A DNA stretch of 64,000 bases from Callipepla californica brunnescens (taxonomy: Eukaryota > Chordata > Aves > Galliformes > Odontophoridae). The translations under genes and the position numbers were made by a program. Shown here piece by piece: positions 25,691 through 37,228 of this stretch. Where the stretch lies: the NCBI GenBank assembly GCA_023055505.1, contig JALIRH010000019.1, positions 1,240,001 to 1,304,000 of the forward strand. The letters are read 5' to 3'. A model generated the notes under the pieces. That model had not been told where the DNA came from and did no database searches. It saw only the letters and a program-made list of their open reading frames with translations. Numbering within the stretch: the stretch's first letter is position 1; each line of letters starts with the position of its first letter.

Positions 25691-28600
25691 AAATGTGCCT
25701 CAAACGTTCCTCCTTCTCAGGGCAGCTGGACAGCTCTAAGCAGGTCACTTACTCTCTGCCTCATTTTCTTCTTTCCTTGCTAACTTTCCGGGTGACACGT
25801 ACAAATGGGATGTGAGACTGGATTGTTTAATTCACAACTTTGAACCAGATGTTTGACAAAAGACGAGTACTGCCTGGTACTGTGCAGAGCCAGGGTAGAA
25901 TTAGCAATTAGCAGCTTTGTTTCTTTTACATTTTTGTAAAATCAAAAACCCAGCAATAATCTTGACTAATTGATCTCTCCTTGATGCAATTCTGAGGTCT
26001 TCGATTCGTTCTTCTTGAGTATCTTCTTGAGTATAAGCTCTGGCTAAGTAGTTAGAGCGTATCTATGCCTAAGGTAGATCATTGGTGATGAAAGTGTAGA
26101 TCTGTGAGGTGATTTCATTTTGTAAGGCAGTCCGGGTGTTGCTGGGAGAAGCCCGAAGCCAATTACTAAAAGTTGGGGACAGGACTGAATCTACATTCTG
26201 TTATGTCATTATCTGTTAAGCTGCATATATGGATCAGTTAATCTCATTCTTTTTTCTCAAATTCCTGTTCGTAATATTCTGGGTATATTATGGATATAGT
26301 ATCCTTAGAGGTGATGATACTCATCTTGGTGTTTGCTTCTCAGGTCATACAGTAAGGTTGCAATCTGGGCGTTGTGAACAAAGAAGACCTGCAGTTATCC
26401 CTACATTCTTGTGGGTATGGAAAATGCATATGCAATACACTGATCTCAGCTGACTTTTTGTACAAAATACGGAGACATTTGCCTTTTTTTATTTCTTCCT
26501 CCTCCTTCAGTAATAAAGTAACAAATGGCTCTTTAACAGTTTACTTTTTTTCAGGTACTTGGGCTACAGGGACGATGAGGTGAATATATGTGAATTAATT
26601 TTTCAAGTGGATTATTCAGGTTAAGATTATAAATCTGTATATTCAGGATTAAAGTGGTCACAGTGCTTGAGAAGTAAATAAAGAAAATTAAGACTGCGTT
26701 AGCTCTGAATATGAACTTCTACTGACTGCTCAATGAGATTGAAACAAATTGTCTGAATTAATTTCTTCTGTTACTTGAGATTCTCTTCATTTCTTGTAAC
26801 TGTACAGAAAAGCATTTGGTCCTCACTGACTGTCTTAATTATCTGTATCTCAAAAGCCTTTCTTATCCACGTTTTGTTGGGATAGGCAGAAGAAATACTG
26901 ATCTTGCTTTTTTTTTTTTTCACTGAGTGTAACATGCTAGCGCATTCTGCTTTTTGCTATTTTATTCCTTCATTTAACTAGAAATTGTAGAAGTGGGGGA
27001 TGTATCGCCAAGCCCAGGTATTTTATTATTCTTTAATAATTTATCTGCTGTTACAGAATTGGATGTGATATGCATTGTGTATTGTCCTTGCATAAATAAT
27101 GCGTAAGTACCAATAGGAAGCACGTGTATCATAGCACTTGCTTAATCCTTGATTAATGAGGTCCTAACCCCTCACTTCACCTTTCTGCACAGCAAAATTA
27201 GCATGTCTTTGTCAACCAACTGTAGAATTGAAGATCTGGTGGCACAAATGTAAGAGTAGCTTGGGACCCTCTATTTGAATTTACTGGTTTGAATCAAAGT
27301 AGTCCTTCACCACTGTTTTTGTGTTAGTTTTTTTTTTCCTGTACATACTACAGAAGGCTGTTTGAGTTCCATGACTATTGCCAAATACGAGTATTTTTGT
27401 CTGCTCTCATCAGGATATCCTTCGTTAACACAGGTAAGAAAGCAGCACAGGTATGAAAAGAACTTTATCACAAATACTCTGTGGATTTTTTTTCTGAAGT
27501 TTTCAAAATACAACTTCTAGTCTGTTAGCCGAGAATCACAACCAGTTTCAATGGCTTTCTCTTCTGAGCTTTTAGTGTCTTTGTAGATAGCTGTGTATTT
27601 TCGATCTCACAGGTGGTGAGTTTCTCAGAAGGTAATGAGTTCCAAGGTACCACTCTTCACAGAGTGAAGCCAAGACATTCACCTCAAACCTTGTGTTTCT
27701 TTTGTGTCTGCAGAGCTTTTCCTGCAGTATTTGATCATGCTACCTGTATCTTCTCCTGTATGTCACAGTTAATGCCTCTGATGTGTAATTGGTGTGCTTA
27801 CGTATATCAATACACTAAATCTGTTTCACTTACTGTGTATATTGCACTAGGCTGAAATGGTTCTTCCAGTGTGTGGTATGAGTTTCTTCTGTAGCTGTCA
27901 GGCAAGTTCCTGAGGGGCAGGAGGAGCATGAATTTTCCCAGCTGGCTGAAGAGTTGTGGTTGCAGTTCTGTGCCAGGCTGCTGTCTGACCTTCATAACAT
28001 CCGGTCCTGAGGACAGCAAAATGTTGACCCTCACCAACGTTTTGGTTTCATCTCTCTGACTGTTTGAAGGACACAGGAGGAGAAGCTGAGTCTTAATGCT
28101 CTGAAGGGCATTTGCATCTTGCCACTGCCCACTTTGCTTGTAGCTTACACCAGTTCTGGAACGAGAATATCCGTCACTCTACAAACACACCCTTATCACT
28201 GAAATATTATATTATCTATTTTTTATATAATTTATTCCGGTTTTATTTTCCTCTTTCTGTCTTCTCATAGCATTCTTTCTGAGAGTGGGTGTCTTCAAGG
28301 CTGAGTTCTACCAGGAATAAAGAATTTGAGATTAATTTACATGATAATTCATTTTGAAAGGATTGCTCTTTCAATGTCCAAAGACTACTGCCAACGTTAG
28401 CCAAAGTGAATTCAATTTACGATCCTAGTTGTCTTTCTACTAATGCAAATATATGAACGCAGACAAGGAGGAAGGTCACTGCAGCAGTTATTCACGCTTT
28501 GAAGAAAGGTTCCCCATTTGTGCAGGTTTCTTGGCAGGGGATTCCTTACATCACTGCTTTAAATCTAAACAGGCCAAACATAGGTTGAATGTCATCACTC

Positions 28601-30031
28601 ACGTTGTGAGTGTAGGGAGGTTTACATGGTATTTAGCATAAGCAGTGTGTACAGCCATCTTTTGTTAACCCCGTTCTTAGTGTGCAGGTGCCCATAATCA
28701 CAAAAGCCCAGCTGAGCCTACTCATGACTTTTAGCACGGGATATCAAAGAAATTACCCTTGTCCACCCTCTGGCAGCCCTCCACTAGCCAGAGTGAGTCA
28801 CTTCTCTGCTTGCCATGCATTTTCCTGTTTACTGTGTGACTAGAGGGAGGGTTTCAGAGCTGTCAGGACAGCTTTATTCACTAGCATTAATGTTCTAAAA
28901 ATAGATACCTCCTACTCGTAACTGCTTATGTATGAAAGTGTGGTAGATTCTATTTATGCTGTGTCTCAGAAATGACTTGAAAAACGGGAATAATTTGTGG
29001 CCTTTGAGAGGTGAGAGAGAAAGGTCTGACTGAAGGTTAAAAACCCAGCAATCCATTTCATTGCATTGGGTGAGCTAAAGTTACCTTTCTCCTGACAAAA
29101 CTGTGGTACCAAGTGCTGCCTGATTTTTGTTTTTAGGAAGAAGCTGGGTATTTTATTTGTTGAACTGGTAATCTATGTTTTCTGTTCTTTCATAAGGACT
29201 ACAGTTGCTATGAAAATAACCTCAGTGGACTGATTTGGTAACAAATACTGATTAACACAACTAAAAAAGAAAATTTTTTTTCTTACTTCTGTCACTGTGG
29301 TAGTTTTCAAATGGAACTAATGATCTAATGATCTCTGGGTCATCTCTAGTGATAAGTAGAGATGACCCAGAGACACCTCAAGAACTAGGTGTCTGTAGAT
29401 TTGTATATGTTTGAGAAGAAAATAAAAAAAAAAAAAAGAATATTTCTCTGCAAAGTGCAGCAGCTGGAGAATCACAGCAAAAGTTCTGTCATAACTTTGA
29501 CAGGGGGTAATCAGTAGTATAAATTCAGCTGAATTGCTGTCAGGAACATCGCTGTTTAAACAGGCTTTGCTAGGTTAGATAAGCGGCCATCTTCCCCCAG
29601 TAACATCCTTGCATACCCACGTTTCACCTGTCATCCCAAGAGAGCCACTCCCTTAATGATTAGCTGTCATCTATTTGGTTGAATTTAATTAAGATTGTTG
29701 ATAGATCTCCAGGCACCTCCTGAGAAGTTGCATTAATCAGAAACATGCAGGAAAGTACCCTCCTTCATTCTGCCTGGAGACCTCTACTGACAAGTTGAAA
29801 TTAATCAGAGACAAAATCCTTTTAGTGATAGGACCAGCTGAGCCAAAGCCTATGTCGAGTTTTAATGGAGTGCACTTCTCTTATGATTCAGTGTCTCTTA
29901 AGCTGGCAGTGAGAGAGATGTGGCCTTGCAGAGGGATTAGGAAGAGTGGAGAGGAGTGGAACTGCAGGGTTTGTTCCAGAGCCCTGATGTGACTGGCATC
30001 TTAATTTGTATTCTGTGTGCTCTTCCTGCAG
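25691..30031. other. Intergenic, FUT11 to orphan exon: no gene seen
   Basis: AT-rich unique sequence with only short chance open frames. It holds a perfect 17-bp inverted repeat at 29332-29373 and scattered A/T homopolymers. A phrase at 26556-26620 (after TTTTTTTCAG, reading YLGYRDDEV) looks weakly exon-like but has no partner. Confidence 0.6.
29332..29373. repeat. Perfect 17-bp inverted repeat
   Basis: The left arm TCTCTGGGTCATCTCTA (29332-29348) is the exact reverse complement of TAGAGATGACCCAGAGA (29357-29373), with an 8-nt loop GTGATAAG. The arms do not extend further. Function unknown. Confidence 0.9.
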
Positions 30032-30128
30032 AAAAGACTCGACTAATGCTGAAGCAGCTCAGCTAGACATGGTTTTGGAGATCTTGGAGTGGATCAAAAC
30101 AGACTATGATGCTTTGAAATATCTCTGA
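30032..30128 (+). other. Candidate orphan terminal exon (32 codons, stop, poly(A) signal)
   Basis: A good acceptor (CTGTGTGCTCTTCCTGCAG) ending at 30031 is followed by an open frame reading KDSTNAEAAQLDMVLEILEW and ending TDYDALKYL, stop TGA 30126-30128, with AATAAA at 30132-30137. The peptide is amphipathic-helix-like and not recognised. Its phase (one base completing a codon) fits the phase-2 donor of FUT11 exon 2 at 21438, so it could be an alternative last exon of FUT11. It could equally be the last exon of an unrecognised transcript, or chance. Confidence 0.3.
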
Positions 30129-30137
30129 GAAAATAAA

Positions 30138-31840
30138 GACACATCAGGTAACTTGCAGTAGAATGAACTGGAATTGAGTAGGCCTGAGAATCATGGACCA
30201 GGGATGGCAGCTCAGATCTGTGTTGGTGAACAGAATAGTTTAGGGAGGCTGATGTGGTTAAGGTAGCTCAGGATAAGGTAGGCTAGCACTGCAGTGTTAG
30301 AAGAGTGACCTGAGAAGAGAAATCACTTCTTTCTGTGTGCTCATGAATGTATTAAGTGCTTGTTCCATCCAAGCACAATAGTCCAGCAGACAGGAGTAAG
30401 TCTGTACTAATTCTAATGTTTTCAAACTGGTTAATCACACTGCTAGTTACAGTGGGGATGTCTTTTAAGGCATCTCAAATTAATGTGCCCGAGGACAGCT
30501 AACATTGAGGTTAAGGAGATCAGAGTCAGACAACTGAGAATAAATAGCCATAGGCAAGGGTATTACAAGGTTGCATGGAAAGAATTAGGGCAGTCAGGAT
30601 AAACTTGGGTGAATATGTTAGAATTTACCTGAGGACAGCTGGATCCAAGCAGTTCCAAAAGACTGTCAACTCTATTCATTTCTTCCAATACATCTGATTT
30701 GTAATTGTGGTTTTTTTTTGGAAAGTACATGAAAGTTCTAGATGGTCTCAAGAAAGAAAGATCCATGGTGTGATTTCTGCTGTCTTAAATATCTTCTTAA
30801 GAGATAAATCTGTTTTTAAGGATAAATCTCATTACAGCATTTTTAGCACTGCACTTAATTACAGCATAGCATTTATGGCGGCATTGTAATTGACCCTCAT
30901 TCTATTTGTGATGTAGGTTTTTTTTTTTTTCCATTGTAGTGGTGATAGTTCATATCTGTGGCTCATTTCAGTTTTCACACTGAACGCAGCTGTAACACAG
31001 GCTAGGATTCAACTTTAAATGGTATTCATTCAATCAAAGAAGTTAGAAACGCAGTTAGAATTTCACATACTCTTTGTAGATGTGTGTTCAGAATTCTCGG
31101 TGAAATATCTGTGAGGTTTGTTGAGGGAACTTGGTTTCTGACTTACCCTGAAAAATCAGAACATCAGCCCCAATCTTTGGTGACTCTGTGCTACCAGTTG
31201 CAAAAAACGCAGGCTATAGGGAAACTCGAGTGTTGAGTAACAAACCTATTCTGTAGTTCTGCATTCTCCATTAAAGCAAATGTTTGTTCCTTGCTTCTGA
31301 CGCATCTGCATGGCGTGTGCAGACACCATCACGTACGTTGTTTTGTCTGCTTGGGAATTTCATAGGCTGATGCTCCAATCCAAGGCTGAATGCCAAAAAA
31401 AAAAAGAAAAAAAAAAAAGAGTTTGTAATGTTGTAATGCGGAGAGCAATAGCTGGGGCAGGAAGGTATTAAAATTCTCCTTGTGTATCTTGCCTTTCTCT
31501 CCACAGCCCCCCCACCGTTTTTCTTGGAATTGTTTAAGAGAGATCAGCTTTTGAAGGTGAACGTACCTGAAGGTGCTGCCACCATTAGCTAATGTAATTT
31601 GTAAGAAGGAAGGGTGATTTAAAAGGCTGCAGTTCGGTTTTTCAGCTGGCTTAGTAATTACAGCGGTCAAATGCGGCAGAGAAAAATGGCTATTGGGGGT
31701 GTAAGTGGGAGAGGCAAAAACACGAGCAGCTGGACCCCGCGGGGTCTGTAAGAAAGTGTTATTTTAAAAGTAACACAAATAACCAGGCAAGCCAGATGTA
31801 TTAAACGCACAACTGCAGCAAAATCCGTTAATGGTGTGAA
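30138..31840. other. Intergenic, upstream of CHCHD1: no gene seen
   Basis: AT-rich, with an A-rich simple stretch at 31394-31420. GC and CpG content rises after about 31840 toward the CHCHD1 promoter. Confidence 0.6.
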
Positions 31841-32240
31841 GAACTTTGTGGTGTAGGTGTCCTGACCCAGCTGTGGTGCCTCCGCCCTGTCCCCTTCATG
31901 AGGTACGCAGCTCTCCCGCCCTCTGGGCGTGCCCGCGCGGCAGGTCACGTGGGCGGCACCCGGGCCGGCTCGCCCTACGGCCTGTCGCAAACAGCATGTC
32001 GGCGCCCGCGTACCCGGCCTGGGTGAGCCGCTGGCTGTCCGGGCAGTGGCGGCACGGGAAGCGGCCCCCGGCTGTCCGCCCCACCCGGCCGCTGGTGCTG
32101 GCCAACAAGGTGGCCAACCGCCGAGAGCTGGCGGGAGGTGAGTTACCGAGCCTCCGTGAGGTAGAGCGCCGGCGGTGGGCTCTCCCGCCTCGAACTGACC
32201 CCTCAGTGTGGGAACGGTGGTCGCGGTGATGGGGCGGGCT
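31841..32240 (+). promoter_or_regulatory. CHCHD1: CpG-rich promoter of CHCHD1 with E-box
   Basis: A CpG-dense block surrounds exon 1 of CHCHD1. A palindromic E-box CACGTG (31946-31951, context GGTCACGTGGG) lies about 45 bases before the ATG, as expected for a USF/MYC-type site in a housekeeping promoter. No TATA box. Confidence 0.7.
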
Positions 32241-33978
32241 CTGAAGACCCGGGGAGTGCCTGAATTTGCAGCTGGAACGCTGCAGTACCGCGAGGAGGTG
32301 TTTGCTGAGTGTGTGGGAAATGTGGAGGGGAAAAAATAGCAGAGCAAAAGCATGCGTCTGTGGTAATTGGCTAGCATCCCCTTTGCTCGTGGGATGGGAC
32401 CAGAGGCGTCCCAGCAGGCAAGGGGACCTAATTTGTGCTATGTAATTAGTCTGTCAGTTCTGAAAAGAGCATTTTCACATTCTCCAACCCTAAATCTATG
32501 TTTTATGATACTCTTCGTGCAAATTCTTAAGGTAAATGCTGTATCAAAATGTAACAGCTAAATGGCTATGATGCGGCAAAACCTTCTGCTAGGAGTTTTT
32601 TCTCTAATTCGAGCAATGATGATATCCTCCTCACTGTTGTTCTTTCTCACATGCCTCTACCCCATCTTAAAATTCTCTTTAGAACTCTATGCACTGTGGA
32701 AGTTGTTGGCACAAAATCTCAGATATGTGAGCTTTCATAGTTGTGTCTTTCCCCTCTAGAGGCAACCTGTCTTACAGAGATGTCAGTAATGATGGCCTGC
32801 TGGAAACAGAATGACTTCAATGATAAAGCTTGTGCTGAGGAGATCCAGACATTCTATGACTGCGTGGCAAGGGCAGAAGTAATGAAAACCTCTCCTGTGT
32901 TCTCAGAGTCCAGTAGTAGGGAAGGAGGAGAAACCCTCCATCATTTTATTCATGTGCCAACATATAACAGTGTTCTGTGAACAAATTGATTTGAGCTTTG
33001 AGAAATTCAGGTTGATGCACATCATGTATACAGTCCTTTCTCTTTGTATTTAGAATTTAAAGAAATGTGGAAAGCCAGGTATCTTGTACATTGTAACGAG
33101 ATCTAAGCCAGTAATCACACTTAGTCCTTTTGATTTTCACGTTCTCAAAGTAGAGCTCTCTTACTGTTAATCAATTCTAACCTAAACTATTTCTCTTAAT
33201 TTTCTCCAGTCTTTTATCTCTAAAAGTTTCAGCACTCATGAAGCAACAACAAACTCTCTTTTCCATACATCATGAAAGTTCTGAATGAGAGTACAGTTTA
33301 GAGCTATGACATAAAGCAGTGATTTATTTACTAAAGCCATATTGAGTTTTTACTTAATGCAGTAAGTTTGAAATTAAGTCAGTTTCAAAAGCTGTCTAAA
33401 GGTGGGTATGTGTACTAAACTTGTCACTTTGCTGGTTTTCAGTCTTTTTAGTAATAGTATCACTGCTTAATAAAAGTGTCTTTTTACTCCTGCAGTTGAC
33501 AGCGTAAACGAGAAACTGTCCACACTTTATTTGGTAGATTATAATGAAAGCAAATTAAAATATAAGCATAAAAACAAAGTATATTATATTGCTTTTGTAA
33601 GATTATAATGTAGCTGAGTGAAAATATGGAGAGCTCATCTTCACAACATGACTGTCTCAATAATTTCACCATTTAAAGAGGCCCATACAGTTCTTAAAAG
33701 CCTTTTGACTATTTAGCCAAGTGCTGTTAGGAGTGTTGCTTAAAGAAATAGCATTCTTATCAAATAAGCATTCCAGTACAATTATTATTAGTCTTCACGG
33801 AGCCAATTCAGCAAATAAACAGGTAATATTCTTAGTGCTTGTTTGTTTTTTTTTTCTGTTTCAGAAAGAGCGCAGGGAGAAAAAGGATGAGCACGCTCTG
33901 TCGCCCAAGGGAAACATACCTTCAAGCAAAGTGAACAGGCTCCTGAGGAGGTTTCCTAATATTACACGTTATGTGTAA
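31996..33978 (+). CDS. CHCHD1: CHCHD1, mitochondrial small ribosomal subunit protein (mS37)
   Basis: Three exons, 31996-32137, 32760-32878 and 33865-33978 (stop TAA), in phases 1 and 0, give 124 aa (human 118). The protein is the CHCH-domain mS37 subunit of the mitochondrial 28S ribosomal subunit, imported through the MIA40 oxidative route. The twin CX9C motif is complete in exon 2: C-LTEMSVMMA-C and C-AEEIQTFYD-C. The exon 2 start reads EATCLTEMSVMMACWKQN, almost identical to the mammalian protein. The N-terminus is basic (RWLSGQWRHGKRPP, then PLVLANKV) and the C-terminus RLLRRFPNITRYV matches the family's LLQRFP end. The start is the ATG at 31996 inside the CpG island. Position next to FUT11 agrees with human 10q22. 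Confidence 0.95.
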
Positions 33979-34025
33979 TGTGCTTTACTAAAGGGACTGT
34001 GGACAAGCAGTTTGGGTTTTTGGAA

Positions 34026-34031
34026 AATAAA
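34026..34031 (+). terminator. CHCHD1: Polyadenylation signal of CHCHD1 (a second at 34255-34260)
   Basis: AATAAA 48 bases after the stop, and another 277 bases after it; either could be used, giving short or slightly longer 3' UTRs. Confidence 0.65.
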
Positions 34032-36740
34032 TGAAAAATATAATTTTCTGAATGTTTGATGTCAAGTGATTGATGTCTGTCAGCGTTGCTGTATGGATCT
34101 CATCTTCGTATTTTATTTCCAGAGTGGGGAAAAAAAGAATTCCATCTTGACCGTCGGTTGAGTTTGTTCATGAGGTTCTTGGATCTTGTGCTCTTAGGAT
34201 TTTTGCAGTGAGTTGTCCAACCAGCCACTGTGTGGAGTAATGTACTCACTGTGAAATAAAATCTTCTAGGAATGCATGTAAGCCTATTTTCTAACCTAAG
34301 GGTGACTTCTCTTTGTTTTATAATCTTCCAAGCTTAACTTATGAATTGCTATCAATAAGTGTTCAGGTCCAGACACTGAGCCAACTTAAAATGGGTAGTA
34401 ATTTAATGACTCATACTCCTGCATGTATGTATACACAGTTTGGTTCCTCTTGAAATTTTTTAAATTCGTGCCTGTATGGAAGAAGGCTGTGGAATGAGGA
34501 AGAAATTTCCAGCAAAATACTTTGATAATACACAGTGCCTTGGGAAGGGTGAAATAGAGCATTAGACCCTCTGATTTTGCAGGTGAGAAGAGTATGGTGT
34601 CGTGTCAGATCAATTAGGTTGCCTGTACTTAATAAAATGATGCAAGACTGTTGTTTGGCGTGGGTGAATCAGAGTCTACAGCAAAATGTTCCATTGTTGC
34701 ACTTAAACAAAACAAAAAAAACAAAACGTGGAAAGAAAGTTCAACCATGTACTGGTACTGAAACCGTGTCATTAAATGTTAGTTTTGATTCGTTAATTTT
34801 TACTGGAGTGCCACAGAACTGCAAGTAGGTCCCTGTTTTAGGATCAGTACCTTGCTGGTTAAAATATATAGCTAGAGAAATGCAGTGCTGCTGAGAACTA
34901 ACAATATAATCGTATATGTCACTGATTCTTTGGAGCATAAAGAAAAAGCAGCAATCAAGATGGGGAGTGGTACTTGCAGGCTGTGACTGTGTGGTTTATT
35001 GAAATGCTCATTGATGAGTTATTCCATGAGGTTACTTATTCTTTTGTTGCTGTTATGGTGTAAATGAGTTCGTCAGGATCTGAGATGAGTAAGAATATTC
35101 CATTCACAGCTGAGATTGGAAAAATGGTTCTGTATGTAACATTTTGCATTTCCAATCCAAAAGATGCCCTCTGAGGGCATATTTGCTCATTCTTTATTTC
35201 TGTAAGAGATGAGCTAAGCTGGGAGTAAGGAACAGAATGAATACTAAATTCTTCTATTGATGAGTTTCTTTGTATTAAAATTTGCAATATCAAATACAGT
35301 TTTGCAGCTCTTAAGCTGGTAGCTGTGCTGTGCTAAATGTATCATATTCTAGAGTCTGTGAAGGACTGTCCTTGTGTAAAACATTGCAAGAGAATAATGC
35401 TTTGTTACATTTTTACTTTTGAAATTCTGCTCAGTTCTCAGGAATGTAGGCAGCTTATTCTTGGATCTTACTACTCCACAGAGAGCTTCCTGAGTTCAGT
35501 TATTGTTTTTCCCGACAATTCTAAGGAGTGTGTTTATTTAGAAGCAGAATGGAGGTAAGAGGATGTTTTTCAGATACACACAAGTTTTACAGTGTTTCTT
35601 TTGAAGTTCCTCTAGCAGCTCTTTTGGTAGGGAATCCCATGCTGTAACCAAAAAGGCCTCCTGGTACTGATTGTCCTTGGCATTCTGAGTTGCTGCAGTC
35701 TCCTCATCTCAAGTTAAATTTGTGTCACGTTCAATGGCATAATTTATACTGGGGGGGTCAATGCATTAGTAGTCGTATACATGACAATATCCTTTCTGAG
35801 TTCAGGTCTTGTACTGCTCCATGATACTGTTTCTGGGGCATAAAAGAAAGCTGGGCTCTTGCTCTTGGTGTTGAGCCCACTGTATAAGAACTTAGCTGCA
35901 GAGAGCTGTAGGTGATTGCACGATGGGGAAAGAATTACACAAAGCGGACTAGATGTTCTACTCTCCTAAGTAGGATTTAAAGGATTTAAGCAAATCTGCT
36001 GGAATTCCTTGATCTTGCTCATGTACGTTATAGCTTGAGTATTTTACTAGTACTGTGTGTGATTGCTGTTAACTATCTTTCTTCTTAGGCTTTCACTGAA
36101 GATCTTTTATGGAGGAAGCATTGATTTTTCTACATTTTCCTGAACTTCAGACCTCAATATCTCTACTTAAGGGTAGGAAATTCTCAGACATAATTAACGA
36201 ATACTTCAATGTAAAGAGAGACCTTAGATTTCATCCATATGGTTAGTCATTTTGACTAATGTTCAAAGAGGTTAAAAAAGGAGGTTTAATACCTCTGTCT
36301 ATTTCTTTCTAGCCCAAGTGGCTTCTAGGCCCATGTCCAGAGGGAGCTTTATTGATTTTCTCTGTTTATTTAGATTTGCAAAAGAGCTGTGTTTGTCCCA
36401 AATTTTTTAGCATCCCTTTGCTCCCTAATACTCCACTTGGAAATGGGCCATCTGTTAGTTTCTCTGGTAGATGTGCTCCAATCCGTGCTTCAGTCTGTGC
36501 ATACTTGAAGCCCCTAGAGGGGCAGAATAAGAATTGTTCTTTTACTCTTCATACACATTTTTCCAATCTGCAACTTAGTTAACAAACTGAAATAGATTTA
36601 CTGTGCTTTTGTTATTAGTAGTCTGCAAACAAAGGTGATCAAGATTAGCAATCTCTGTAGGCTACCAACAAGCACTGAGTAAGTGCGTGAACAAGAGGAT
36701 GTTCTATAGCACTTGCATTTAGGTGACTTTCTCAGTTAAA

Positions 36741-36835
36741 AACACAGAATCACAGAATATCTCGAGTTGGAGAGGACCCATAAGCATCATCAGGTCCAAC
36801 TCCTGGCTCCACAAAGGACCTCCCTAAGTTCAAAT
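36741..36835 (-). mobile_element. Short CR1 LINE remnant
   Basis: AACACAGAATCACAGAATAT, then GAGTTGGAGAGGACCCATAAG and CCAACTCCTGGCTCCACAAA resemble the antisense 3' end of CR1, with the octamer tail at the left. Only about 95 bases remain. Confidence 0.75.
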
Positions 36836-37112
36836 CACGTGACAAAGCAAAGGGACACCTCTTCTGAAGGACTTACAGTGAAAAGATTAGAAGCTGACAG
36901 CAAATGCATTGTCCTGCATTCCCTGCTGAGGGAATGGAACTATGAGACTAACAAAAGCACTAAGGTTTTGCTCTTGGCTCCAAGAAAGCTGGCATTGGCT
37001 TGGACCCATTCTTGTTCCGAATGTGACAAGCAGAATTACTTCCTTGCTTCTTAGACTAGTGAGATGGAGATACTCCTTTTAATGGGAAGACATGGCAACT
37101 GGCAACTGTGGG

Positions 37113-37228
37113 TTTATTTTATTTTATTTTATTTTATTTTATTTTATTTTATTTTATTTTATTTTATTTTATTTTATTTTATTTTATTTTATTTTTTATT
37201 TTATATTTTATTTTATTTTATTTATTTT
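37113..37228 (+). repeat. (TTTTA)n microsatellite
   Basis: About 23 copies of the pentamer TTTTA, nearly pure to 37190 and then interrupted. It lies about 280 bases from the CR1 remnant. Likely length-polymorphic. Confidence 0.95.

Noticed and set aside
26556..26640. Possible exon reading YLGYRDDEV after a TTTTTTTCAG acceptor
   Set aside because: No recognised family, no convincing donor, no partner exon nearby.
31667..32377. 236-codon minus-strand frame over CHCHD1 exon 1
   Set aside because: It mirrors the CpG-rich CHCHD1 promoter and exon; low-complexity composition and no domain.
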